From IMG/VR virus record IMGVR_UViG_3300012206_000014, positions 1 through 26,608 of that record: DNA of 26,608 nucleotides. The stretch is one strand, 5' to 3'. The number at the start of each line of letters is the position of its first letter. The first letter of the stretch is position 1. This document shows positions 13,469 to 20,959 of the stretch, piece after piece. The notes under the pieces were generated by a model. That model did not search any database, was not told the DNA's origin, and worked only from the letters and a program-made list of their open reading frames with translations. The translations under genes were made by a program, and so were the position numbers. The stretch comes from a virus.

Positions 13469-13792
13469 TTGGGTCGAGTCAAGCTCGAGTGGGACTGTGA
13501 TTGGGATGTCCGTAAGCGCGGCGTCGCGCGCAACATCCTCGCGCGCGAGCTCTCGTTCCTGCGTGGTGTCGCCAACGTCTCTGACATCGTTCCTCTAGAC
13601 GCCCCATCCGAACCAGCCAAAAAGCGCTTCAGGCTTGTCTGCAACCGGAACCCGTTCGGCAAGGGCCGCTGCGGCGCTGAGTGGGAGTCCGACGTCTTCA
13701 CCGAGTGCCCCAAGTGCGGGGCGCGTATCGGCGTCAAGAAAATCGACCAGCAGCCCGAGGTCCAGCCAGAAGTCCAGCCTGAGGTTGCCTGA
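13469..13792 (+). CDS. Zinc-ribbon protein with QPEV repeats, 107 aa
   Basis: TTG 13469 gives 107 residues, and the TGA overlaps the portal ATG as TGATG. Four cysteines (LVCNRNP, RCGAEW, ECPKCG) in the middle form a zinc ribbon of the C-x9-C, C-x2-C type. The tail has three copies of QPEV, encoded by a short tandem repeat just before the stop. No family recognised. The TTG start is uncertain: no strong ribosome binding site precedes it. Confidence 0.6.
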   Translation: MGRVKLEWDCDWDVRKRGVARNILARELSFLRGVANVSDIVPLDAPSEPAKKRFRLVCNRNPFGKGRCGAEWESDVFTECPKCGARIGVKKIDQQPEVQPEVQPEVA

Positions 13793-15834
13793 TGGCCGAG
13801 CTCGATGCTGGACCGCAGGGCGACGCCTCAGTCCGATTCGGGACCAGCCAGCAGACGTTCCCGCTCGCCGGGACCCTGTTCGAGAAGATCGCCAGGGTCG
13901 TCACGGAGCGCTTCAACCAATCCGAGACGCACGTCCGCGCCAGGTTCGAGCGCTTCTACCGCTACGAAAAAATCCTCTCCATGATCTCCAAGCGGAAGGC
14001 CTTCGATTGGAAGGCCAACGCCTACTTGCCCTACGCCTTGTCGGTCGCCGAGCAGTCCGCGGCTATCAAATTCCTGGCCCTCCTGGGCAGCCGGCCGTTC
14101 GTGACCGTGACCGCCAGGCAGGCCGGTCTCGAGACCGTCGCCGACCATCGTGAGGCCCTCCTGGACTGGCATTTCCTGGGTGACGTCAACGTCCTGAATC
14201 TCGGCGCGGACATGCTCCGGGTCTCGGAGCGGTACGGCAAGTCGATCGCCCTGGTGGCGCCGGACTGGGACCAGAAGATCCTGCGCTATCGCAGCGCCGT
14301 GAACCTGCCGACGACTTACGGCCCGATCGCCAGGATGCAGTGGAAGACCACGCAGGAGCGGGCCTACAAAATCCGCACGGAAATGATGGACTTGACCGAC
14401 TTCTTCCCGCAGCCCGGGTACAAGCGGATCAACGGCAGAGGCGGGATGCGTTGGTGCCACCGCCGGTACTACCTGACCATCGACGAGTTGAGACAGCTCG
14501 AGCAGACCAACCTCTGGGGCCCGGAGCTCGGCGGGCAGTCCGTGGACGAGATCCGCGATACCCAGGACCAGGACATAAGCGAGTACAAGGCGCGACGCCT
14601 GTTCATGGACAAGTACGACGACACAGACAGGTTCAGAGACCTCTTCGACCGGACCGTGGAGATCGTTGAGTACCAGGGGGTCGTGCCCGACGAGCTGATC
14701 GACCCGCAGTTGGCCGAGATCGAGGTTCAGGCCGGCCTGGATCCGAAGAAGAGGGTCCTGGCGGTCGCCAACAAGAAGGTCGTCGGGATCAACCAGGCGC
14801 TTCCCTGGGATCACGGGATGAAGTCCTACATCGAGATGGATTCCATCCCGAACGCCTATGACTTCTACGGCACCGGCAAGGTCGAGCCCATCGAGCACTT
14901 GATCTACGTCGGCAACGAGATCATGAACATGCGGATCGACAACGTGAAGGCCGCCATCAACGGGATCATCGGGGTAGACGGCTCGCGCATGCCTGCCGGC
15001 TGGAAGAGGCGTCTGACCTCGCAGCCCTGGGGCGTGGTCGAGTGCATGGGCCCGCCGACTCAGGTGGTGCAGCGCTTCCAGCTGGGGGACGTGACCAGCT
15101 CCAGCTACCAGGAGCAGCAGCAGATCTTCACGCTCATCCAGGAGGCCTCCGCCGTCAACGAAACGCTGATCGGAGCGCCGGGCGGACCGGTCCGGACGCT
15201 GGGAGAGCAGCAGCTCAAGAGCCAGAGCGCTACTACCAGGCTCAGCTTCGAGCTGGCGACGCAGGCCAACCAGTTCTTCGGGGCCACCCGGGACGCCCCC
15301 GGGCTGGTCTACTTCATCCTGGCGCTGGACCGGCAGTACCTGCCGCTGCCGCAGTACATGAGCGTGGTCAATCCGATGGACCCGGACGACTTTGCCGAGA
15401 TCCAACTGCAGCCCGGCGACCTGAGCCCACAGGACGATGAGAAGTTTATCTACACGGCCCAGGGGGCCCTCGAAGGCATGAACCGCCAGTCCCGGCGCCT
15501 GGAGTTCTCCCAGCTCAACAGCATCATCGCGCCGATGTTCCCGATGATCCTGGGGGCCGGATTCAACGTCGTCGAGTACGCCAAGGACGCTCTCAGAGTG
15601 TTCGGCTCGGACCCGGACAGGTACTTCCCGCGGATCGCCGGCGTGGTCCAGCCGGACGCCGTGGGGATGGGCACAGGTCCTGGTATGGCGCCCCCGGCCG
15701 GCCCCGGGGGCCCACCAGGACCTGGGCCCCCGGGGCCGACGCCTCCCGGGCAGCGCGGCTCGGTTCAGCCGTTCCTGCGCCAGGCCGGTGTCGGAACGCA
15801 GCCAGGTCAGAACAGGTACGTGGGGAAACAATGA
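13792..15834 (+). CDS. Portal protein
   Basis: The portal is a twelve-subunit ring at one vertex of the head through which DNA passes. The 680-residue product has the usual order: an N-terminal Arg/aromatic-rich helical part (FERFYRYEKIL, then YLPYALSVAEQSAAIKFLAL), a mixed beta clip region in the middle, and a helical part with long Gln-rich helix (SSSYQEQQQIFTLIQEASAV) leading to NETLIGAPGG, a signature I associate with phage portals of podovirus-like type. The C-terminal 45 residues are collagen-like Gly-Pro-Pro-rich, probably an unstructured tail. Position after TerL and before scaffold and capsid supports the call. Confidence 0.85.
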   Translation: MAELDAGPQGDASVRFGTSQQTFPLAGTLFEKIARVVTERFNQSETHVRARFERFYRYEKILSMISKRKAFDWKANAYLPYALSVAEQSAAIKFLALLGSRPFVTVTARQAGLETVADHREALLDWHFLGDVNVLNLGADMLRVSERYGKSIALVAPDWDQKILRYRSAVNLPTTYGPIARMQWKTTQERAYKIRTEMMDLTDFFPQPGYKRINGRGGMRWCHRRYYLTIDELRQLEQTNLWGPELGGQSVDEIRDTQDQDISEYKARRLFMDKYDDTDRFRDLFDRTVEIVEYQGVVPDELIDPQLAEIEVQAGLDPKKRVLAVANKKVVGINQALPWDHGMKSYIEMDSIPNAYDFYGTGKVEPIEHLIYVGNEIMNMRIDNVKAAINGIIGVDGSRMPAGWKRRLTSQPWGVVECMGPPTQVVQRFQLGDVTSSSYQEQQQIFTLIQEASAVNETLIGAPGGPVRTLGEQQLKSQSATTRLSFELATQANQFFGATRDAPGLVYFILALDRQYLPLPQYMSVVNPMDPDDFAEIQLQPGDLSPQDDEKFIYTAQGALEGMNRQSRRLEFSQLNSIIAPMFPMILGAGFNVVEYAKDALRVFGSDPDRYFPRIAGVVQPDAVGMGTGPGMAPPAGPGGPPGPGPPGPTPPGQRGSVQPFLRQAGVGTQPGQNRYVGKQ

Positions 15835-16139
15835 CAGACGACAACGTCGATTCGCTCAGGCAGGAAGTCGGTCTCATGGGTCACCCGGGATGGGAGCTCA
15901 GGAGGAATCGAATCATGGCCCGCCTCGAGCAGGAAGGCCGCGGCCTGATTCTCGGAACGGTGATCGACGACCGGGAGCGGGAACGGTGCATCGGCCGGTG
16001 CCAGGCGTTCAAGGAGATGCTCGACATCGACACGAGCCTGCAGGAGGCCTGGAAGCAGATCCAGGAGGAAGAGCACGCGGACGGCGAAGGTAAAGAAGAG
16101 GGTGCCGACCTGGGGATCCACTATGACGCGGCTCAGTGA
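15831..16139 (+). CDS. Hypothetical charged helical protein, 102 aa
   Basis: ATG 15831 overlaps the portal stop as ATGA. The product is charged and helical, with GRCQAFKEMLDIDTSLQEAW in the second half and an acidic tail. Small helical proteins directly after portal are common in phages. No family recognised. Confidence 0.65.
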   Translation: MTDDNVDSLRQEVGLMGHPGWELRRNRIMARLEQEGRGLILGTVIDDRERERCIGRCQAFKEMLDIDTSLQEAWKQIQEEEHADGEGKEEGADLGIHYDAAQ

Positions 16140-16148
16140 GGTAAGGAC

Positions 16149-16466
16149 ATGGCCAAGGGACCAGTCAACACGGTAGCCGTCAGCACGGCCGCGACCGCGA
16201 CCATTGCGCCGGCCCTGACCAACCAGCGCGTGGTTGTCACCGGCTACAACTTCACTGGTTCGGCCGCGACCACGGTGACCTTCGCCAACATCGGCGGGGG
16301 CGTCACCCTCGGATCTCTGGACGTGCCGGCCGTAACGCTCGGCGCGCAGTACTCGGGCACCAGCGACGCGCCTGCGATGCAGAGCGCCATCGGCGACGGC
16401 TTCCAGGTTACGACCAGCGCGGGCACGCTGAAGGGCCACATCGCCTTCTACTACAGCACGGGGTGA
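16149..16466 (+). CDS. Small beta-rich protein, possible capsid decoration, 105 aa
   Basis: ATG 16149 lies ten bases after the upstream stop. The sequence is rich in Thr, Ala, Val and Gly with alternating hydrophobic residues, as in a beta sandwich. It resembles the 20592-20957 product in composition, length and in the ending (both have GFQVT and an aromatic-ended last strand), so they may be paralogs. A decoration or minor head protein is a plausible role given size and position, but is inference. Confidence 0.6.
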   Translation: MAKGPVNTVAVSTAATATIAPALTNQRVVVTGYNFTGSAATTVTFANIGGGVTLGSLDVPAVTLGAQYSGTSDAPAMQSAIGDGFQVTTSAGTLKGHIAFYYSTG

Positions 16467-16702
16467 GCATGCAGACCGTGGACGTTTACGAGAGCGACTT
16501 CGGGACCGTCCGGATCAACGGCGGAGTGGGGCTGCTTGGGCATGACCAGCTCAAGCGTCCTGTCGGCCGTGGCAGGCAGCGAAGGACCTGTAGGCGCAGC
16601 TGCATCGCCTGCCGCTGCAAGGTCGAGAAGGCCCTGAACGCGGTTCTTGAATGTGCTTGGCTGAAGGGTCGGCTGGTTAGTGAGATCGTCGTTACGGGAT
16701 GA
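16463..16702 (+). CDS. Hypothetical basic Cys-containing protein, 79 aa
   Basis: GTG 16463 overlaps the upstream stop; an in-frame ATG sits two codons later. The middle is Arg rich with Cys (RRTCRRSCIACRCK), then a helix around KALNAVLECAWLKG. It is less typical in composition than its neighbours but its stop overlaps the next ATG as ATGA, which supports it. Confidence 0.5.
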   Translation: MSMQTVDVYESDFGTVRINGGVGLLGHDQLKRPVGRGRQRRTCRRSCIACRCKVEKALNAVLECAWLKGRLVSEIVVTG

Positions 16703-16998
16703 CCATGGGGATCACGGGGTGGCTCAGGCTTGTCGAACATCGTCTGGCCCTCGCATGGCGGGCGCTCTTCCCGGGCCGCATCCGGCACTACGGCGACGGC
16801 GGCACGATCCACCGGACCGGAGAGGTGAACGTGGAAGTGGACCCGGAGGGAAAGGTCGTTTCGGTCTGGTTCCGGTGCGCGCTCCTGCCGTTCACCGAGA
16901 ACGTGGTCGGCGTGGATCGCGCCAAGGAGATGCGCTCGGCCTACAAGCACGAGGTCCACAGGAAGATCACGGCGATCGATTTCCTGGAGCCGCGGTGA
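16699..16998 (+). CDS. Hypothetical protein, 99 aa
   Basis: ATG 16699 overlaps the upstream stop as ATGA. The N-terminus has a hydrophobic/basic helix (GWLRLVEHRLALAWRALFPG), followed by beta-like strands (EVNVEVDPEGKVVSVWFRCA). No family recognised. Confidence 0.6.
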   Translation: MTMGITGWLRLVEHRLALAWRALFPGRIRHYGDGGTIHRTGEVNVEVDPEGKVVSVWFRCALLPFTENVVGVDRAKEMRSAYKHEVHRKITAIDFLEPR

Positions 16999-17174
16999 TC
17001 GGCTGGGAGGACGAGGAGCTGGACGGGGAGACCACAGCCGAGATGCTCGAGGTGCTCGAGGAGCGCCGGCGGCTCGAGGCCAAGACCACAGAGCGCGACA
17101 AGCGCTTGTGGGAGGACTACAAGGATTTTTTCGGGCGTGACGGCAGTCTAGCGATTAGACCGCCCCGCCTGTAA
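16995..17174 (+). CDS. Acidic coiled-coil microprotein, 59 aa
   Basis: GTG 16995 overlaps the upstream stop as GTGA. The 59 residues start with an acidic stretch (WEDEELDGETTAEMLEVLEE) and continue as one charged helix, ending in a short Pro/Arg tail. It is below usual length cut-offs. The stop lies just before the terminator at 17217-17254. It may be a small assembly factor. Confidence 0.6.
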   Translation: MIGWEDEELDGETTAEMLEVLEERRRLEAKTTERDKRLWEDYKDFFGRDGSLAIRPPRL

Positions 17175-17216
17175 GACGTTCGGACCCCAGGACGCTGGGA
17201 TAAGTACTCGAGTACG

Positions 17217-17254
17217 GGCCGCCTGGCTGCGCAGATGGCTGGGCGGTCTTTTTC
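17217..17254 (+). terminator. Intrinsic terminator before the scaffold gene
   Basis: An 11-bp stem, 17217-17227 with 17238-17248 (three G:T pairs), encloses a ten-base loop and is followed at once by TTTTT. The 3' arm GGGCGGTC is also perfectly complementary to GACCGCCC at 17158-17165, so an upstream partner could compete with the terminator stem. A palindrome GTACTCGAGTAC lies between (17204-17215). Confidence 0.75.
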
Positions 17255-17306
17255 TCTTTCACCCAGTCGCCCCCGGCACCGCCGGATACGGCACGAGGGT
17301 ACGTCA

Positions 17307-18401
17307 ATGGGTTTTGACCAGCTTCCCGAATTTCCACAGGGGGGCGTGGCGCGAGTCGAGAACGGAAATCAGGGAATACCTCCAGAGTCTTTCACTCAGG
17401 CGCTCACTGATTCCGGTCATCAGCTCCTCACGTCCACCAAGCGGCCGGAGGACAACCCGGCCGTGCAGGCTGCCATGCAAGCGGAGGTCGATGCGCTCGC
17501 ACGGGGTATGGGGCTCGACCAGCAGCCTGTTCAGCCGCAGCCGGTCCCGGGTCAACCGGAGACGCCGATTCGGCCACTTCAGGCGCCTGGAATGGCGCCG
17601 ACGAGCCCACAGAAGCCTCCGGACGACCTGTCGGAGCGTATCCGCCGGGTGATGGAGAAGTACTCCAGTACGGAGGAGCTCGCCAAGGCCTATATCCACA
17701 CCGACGCCGCGCGCACGCGCTCCGAGCAGATGCGGTCCGCGGAGATCCAGGCCCTCAGGGGAGAGATCCAGAGTCTCAGGACTGAGCTTCCCCAGAGATA
17801 CGCCCAGGCTCCGAACACCGCTCCGCCCCGTCCGCCTGCCGCGGTCGCGCCCGAGGAGGACGCGGAGGCGTTCTTCAAGAACCCCGCCGCGAACATCCGC
17901 AGCCTCGTGAACGAAGTTGTGGGCACGCACCTGAGCGCCTACAACGAGGCCCAAAGGCGTTTCGTCGAGCAGCAGCAGTTTGATCGCCTGCGGTCCGATA
18001 TGCAGAAGGACATCGACCGGCTCAAGCCCTTCATGGACGAAGTGTACGCGAAGGACAGAGACCTCTACGATGCGCTGCCCCAGGACCGCGCCCTCACGCT
18101 TCTGGTCGATCGCGCACGCGACCGCGAGGAGGCCTACAGGGCCAAGGCGTACCACCAGGAGATCACCCAGCTTCTGGGAGGCAACGGGACACCGGCTCCA
18201 GGAGCCGCCCCGGCCCAGACCGGCTCTTTGCCTGGTGGCACCGCAGTGAGGCGCGTGGAGACCTCGCCCAATGGCGGATGGTCCAACACCCCCAACTTCA
18301 ACAGGCTGTGGAAGTCCCGATCGGACAGCGTGGACGAGATGGGGGCGATTACGGACATCCTCAAGGAGCGCGGCTTTGGCGAAGACATCCCCATTCGTTA
18401 A
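17307..18401 (+). CDS. Scaffold-like head assembly protein
   Basis: ATG 17307 is chosen because GAGGG lies eight bases upstream and the longer frame would start inside the terminator. The 364-residue product is hydrophilic, Gln/Pro rich in the first third, then strongly helical with coiled-coil candidates (around EQMRSAEIQALRGEIQSLRT and RRFVEQQQFDRLRSDMQKDI), and has a short basic-acidic end. This composition and the place immediately before the major capsid gene fit a scaffold, which guides capsid assembly and is then lost. No protease domain is seen. Identity rests on position and composition. Confidence 0.7.
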   Translation: MGFDQLPEFPQGGVARVENGNQGIPPESFTQALTDSGHQLLTSTKRPEDNPAVQAAMQAEVDALARGMGLDQQPVQPQPVPGQPETPIRPLQAPGMAPTSPQKPPDDLSERIRRVMEKYSSTEELAKAYIHTDAARTRSEQMRSAEIQALRGEIQSLRTELPQRYAQAPNTAPPRPPAAVAPEEDAEAFFKNPAANIRSLVNEVVGTHLSAYNEAQRRFVEQQQFDRLRSDMQKDIDRLKPFMDEVYAKDRDLYDALPQDRALTLLVDRARDREEAYRAKAYHQEITQLLGGNGTPAPGAAPAQTGSLPGGTAVRRVETSPNGGWSNTPNFNRLWKSRSDSVDEMGAITDILKERGFGEDIPIR

Positions 18402-18413
18402 CAGGGGACTCTA

Positions 18414-19403
18414 ATGCCCACAACTACGTACAACCTGGGCGTTGCGAACAACTCGTTCATCGGGGCGTCGAACAGAGAAGACCTGCTCGATATCATCACG
18501 ATTTTGAGCCCCGTTGACACGCCGTTGTTTACGATGTTCCGAAAGACGAAAGTCAGCAACGTCCAGACCGAATGGCTGACTGACCTGCTGAACCAGGCGA
18601 CCTCGAACGCCACCGCTGAGGGTGCGGCGTTTTCATCGGCCGATACGACACTCACCAACCGTACCCGGCTGTTGAACTACACCCAGATTTCACGCGGTGG
18701 ATACGAGATCTCCGACACGCAGCGGGCGGTTAACCCCGCGGGCATCCGAGACGAGCTCCGTTATCAGTTGGGGAAGGCTCTCAAACAGTGGAAGAGGGAC
18801 GTCGAGTACGAGATCGTCAACTCGAACACGGCGTCCGCCGCGTCCACGCGCTGTGCGCGCGGCATCTTCCGCTGGCTGGACGGCTTCTCCTCTCTGACAG
18901 CGAGCATCTCGAACTCCGCGACCAACACGGCGAACAACCTCCAGGAGGCCGACCTCAACTCGGTCCTCCAGGGGGTCTGGGTCTCCGGCGGGCTGTGCGA
19001 TTACGTCGTCTGCACGGCCACGCAGAAGAACCAGATCTCCTCCAACTTTGCCGGCTCGGCGAACTCCCGGAGGAACATCCCGCTCACCGAGAACACTCTG
19101 GTCAACGTGGTGGACTTTTACATGTCGGATTTCGGCAACGTAAAGGTCCTGCCACACCGCTGGTTCCACACGGCCGCAGTCGGGCCGGTGAACAACCAGC
19201 GCCGGACTCTCGTGCTCCAGTCCGACAAGTGGCTGATCGGATTCCTGAGACCACCCAGGAACATCCCGATCTCCAAGATCGGCTCGAGCGAGCGGGCCAT
19301 GATCGAGGGCGAGTGGACCCTCATCTGCCTGCACCCGTCGGCCAATGCGTTTGTAACGGGTCACGCGGCGGGCACCTTCGCCAACAACTTCCCGGCCAAC
19401 TAA
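18414..19403 (+). CDS. Major capsid protein, DUF5309 / SU10-like
   Basis: ATG 18414 follows AGGGG at about seven bases. The 329-residue product has an N-terminal DIITILSPVDTPLFTMFRKTKV followed by TEWLTDLLNQ and a Glu-Gly region, the pattern of the DUF5309 / SU10 major capsid family with the HK97 fold. The order TPLF, TEW, EGAAF, then a long helix (RYQLGKALKQWKRDVEYEIV) and a C-terminal beta region is typical, and length fits. A strong terminator follows the gene, as expected for the most highly expressed phage protein. Confidence 0.88.
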   Translation: MPTTTYNLGVANNSFIGASNREDLLDIITILSPVDTPLFTMFRKTKVSNVQTEWLTDLLNQATSNATAEGAAFSSADTTLTNRTRLLNYTQISRGGYEISDTQRAVNPAGIRDELRYQLGKALKQWKRDVEYEIVNSNTASAASTRCARGIFRWLDGFSSLTASISNSATNTANNLQEADLNSVLQGVWVSGGLCDYVVCTATQKNQISSNFAGSANSRRNIPLTENTLVNVVDFYMSDFGNVKVLPHRWFHTAAVGPVNNQRRTLVLQSDKWLIGFLRPPRNIPISKIGSSERAMIEGEWTLICLHPSANAFVTGHAAGTFANNFPAN

Positions 19404-19418
19404 TCGGTCGGCTTTCCG

Positions 19419-19467
19419 GTCCCCGGGCTTCACAGGATACGGGCGTGGCAGCCCGGGGACTCTTTTT
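19419..19467 (+). terminator. Intrinsic terminator after the major capsid gene
   Basis: A perfect 11-bp stem (19419-19429 with 19450-19460) with a 20-base loop is followed by TCTTTTT. It lies between the capsid stop and the next ATG at 19473, so it should end or thin the capsid transcript. Confidence 0.85.
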
Positions 19468-19472
19468 CTGAC

Positions 19473-20054
19473 ATGGCAACCGAGAATCAGTCACCGTCTT
19501 ACAGAAAGCTCCGGGCCGACGTCCGCAGGTGGCTCACAGAGACCTCGGAGGGCCAGTACCAGACGTCCATCCTGCGAGACAACATGCCCGGAGGCCATCT
19601 CGAGAAGATTTTCGACGATGACAACTGGACCGACTTCGAGGGGGTCATCACCGAGGGCCGCGGCTCCTTGGTCATCGCGGCGAGCTGCGCGGAGGCCAGG
19701 AGGACCTGCGAGATTGCCATGCAGGCGAAGTACAGGGTCAGCCCGCCCTCTCACGGCCAGGCGAAGTGGTTGCGGTTCTTCTCGCCGCCGCTCTGGTACG
19801 TCCTGCGCCGGCAGGTCGAGGTCATGGACCCGGACTACTGGAACAGCACGGCCAACACGCTCCACGAGGCCCTCAGGAACCCGCAGTGGACCACGGTGCC
19901 CGCCAGCATCCTGCGCGGCGAGCTCGAGAAATACATGCCTGGCACCAAGGAGAAGAAACTTGTTGTCCCAGCCACTCAAGCTGAATTTGGGGTCTCACAG
20001 GCACCCGATGGCGGGGTATCTGAATGTCGATCTGGAGCACTACCCGGGGGTTGA
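19473..20054 (+). CDS. Hypothetical protein, 193 aa
   Basis: ATG 19473 lies just after the terminator. The product has a helical N-terminus (KLRADVRRWLTETSEGQYQT), a region around WLRFFSPPLWYVLRRQVEV with clustered aromatics, and a C-terminal part that overlaps the next gene by 95 bases in another frame. That overlap is long, and the last 33 residues, Gly/Ala/Ser rich, may be read-on sequence after an older stop was lost. No family recognised. It is the first gene of the enzyme island. Confidence 0.6.
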   Translation: MATENQSPSYRKLRADVRRWLTETSEGQYQTSILRDNMPGGHLEKIFDDDNWTDFEGVITEGRGSLVIAASCAEARRTCEIAMQAKYRVSPPSHGQAKWLRFFSPPLWYVLRRQVEVMDPDYWNSTANTLHEALRNPQWTTVPASILRGELEKYMPGTKEKKLVVPATQAEFGVSQAPDGGVSECRSGALPGG

Positions 20055-20592
20055 CGTCGTCGCCGATCTCGAGAGGTCCTGGCCTTTCGAGGACGGAAGC
20101 GTTGAGGCGATCTACTGCAACGACTTTCCGGAGCACCTCCGCCAGTGGTACGAGGAGCCGGATCCGTTGCGCCTGAGCACGGCCAAGCGCCTGCTCGACG
20201 AGTGTTATTCGGACGAGAAGTGCGTGAACTGGGCGGTCAACGCCGTCAAGGCGATCGGCGTCCTGATCACGGCGATTGAAGTGCCCAAACGGACTTACGG
20301 TGTCTTTCATTTCATGAATGAAGCGAATAGGGTTTTGAAAGTGGGGGGGACTCTGACAGCGAAGATCCCGTCCACCGACGGTCGAGGGTGGGCCCAGGAC
20401 CCGACCCACGTCGGGTTCTGGAACGAAAACACCACCCTCTATTTCAGGGACGGGTTCGGCGAGGCGGGGCTCTACCCGAGTCTCAAACGGGGCTCTTGGG
20501 CCACGCACTACGTGGTGACCTCCGAGCCCAATCCGATTGGAGTCAGGAACGTGACCTTCGAGCTGGAGAAGCTCAAAGAGGAGATCCGGTAA
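19960..20592 (+). CDS. SAM-dependent methyltransferase, class I
   Basis: TTG 19960 is chosen because AAGGAG lies seven bases upstream; the open frame further upstream is a shadow of the previous gene. The 210-residue product has the SAM-binding start LKLNLGSHRHPMAGYLNVDL, the acidic ribose-binding loop around DVVADLERSWPF, then FMNEANRVLKVGGTLTAKIP and DPTHVGFW, which is typical of phage and cell-envelope-associated methyltransferases of the class I fold. Substrate unknown; next to a glycosyltransferase, a sugar or glycan substrate is plausible. Its stop overlaps the next start as TAATG. Confidence 0.75.
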   Translation: MLSQPLKLNLGSHRHPMAGYLNVDLEHYPGVDVVADLERSWPFEDGSVEAIYCNDFPEHLRQWYEEPDPLRLSTAKRLLDECYSDEKCVNWAVNAVKAIGVLITAIEVPKRTYGVFHFMNEANRVLKVGGTLTAKIPSTDGRGWAQDPTHVGFWNENTTLYFRDGFGEAGLYPSLKRGSWATHYVVTSEPNPIGVRNVTFELEKLKEEIR

Positions 20593-20957
20593 TGGACATC
20601 ATCAAGACCGACCTGGTCATCGGCGAGAGCGCTGCGCCTGGTACTGGGCGGCTTCTCGTCGGCGGCATCGAGGCCACGGACGCAACCCCGATCGTGCAGA
20701 TCCTGCACGGCACGGCGAGCATCGACTTGCCGTCGATCACCACGTTCACCACGGGCACAGCCTCGGCCGCGGTCGTCGGCATGACAACCGCGTTCAACGT
20801 CATCTGCATGCCGCAGGCCTGGGCGGCGGCCGACGTGACGGTCGTGCTCAGCGGAGCGGTGGGGATCGCCGGCGGCTTCCAGGTTACCGGCTCGAACATC
20901 AGGACGGCGACCACGGACGCGACCGCTCAGACCGTTCAGTACTTCGCCTGGAGGTAA
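20592..20957 (+). CDS. Small beta-rich protein, possible decoration paralog, 121 aa
   Basis: ATG 20592 overlaps the upstream stop. Composition (Thr, Ala, Val, Gly), length and the GGFQVT-containing end resemble the 16149-16466 product, and a 14-base run is identical between the two genes at that point. A beta-sandwich head or fibre protein is plausible. Its stop is just before the glycosyltransferase ribosome binding site. Confidence 0.6.
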   Translation: MDIIKTDLVIGESAAPGTGRLLVGGIEATDATPIVQILHGTASIDLPSITTFTTGTASAAVVGMTTAFNVICMPQAWAAADVTVVLSGAVGIAGGFQVTGSNIRTATTDATAQTVQYFAWR

Positions 20958-20959
20958 CT

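Noticed and set aside
13828-15831. Very long minus-strand open frame opposite the portal gene
   Set aside because: It is a mirror of high third-position GC in the portal gene; repeated simple residues and no recognisable domain.
8798-19448. AGGATACGGGCG shared at 8798 and 19434 as a possible late promoter
   Set aside because: A 12-base match is expected by chance in this length, and the second copy lies in the loop of a terminator.
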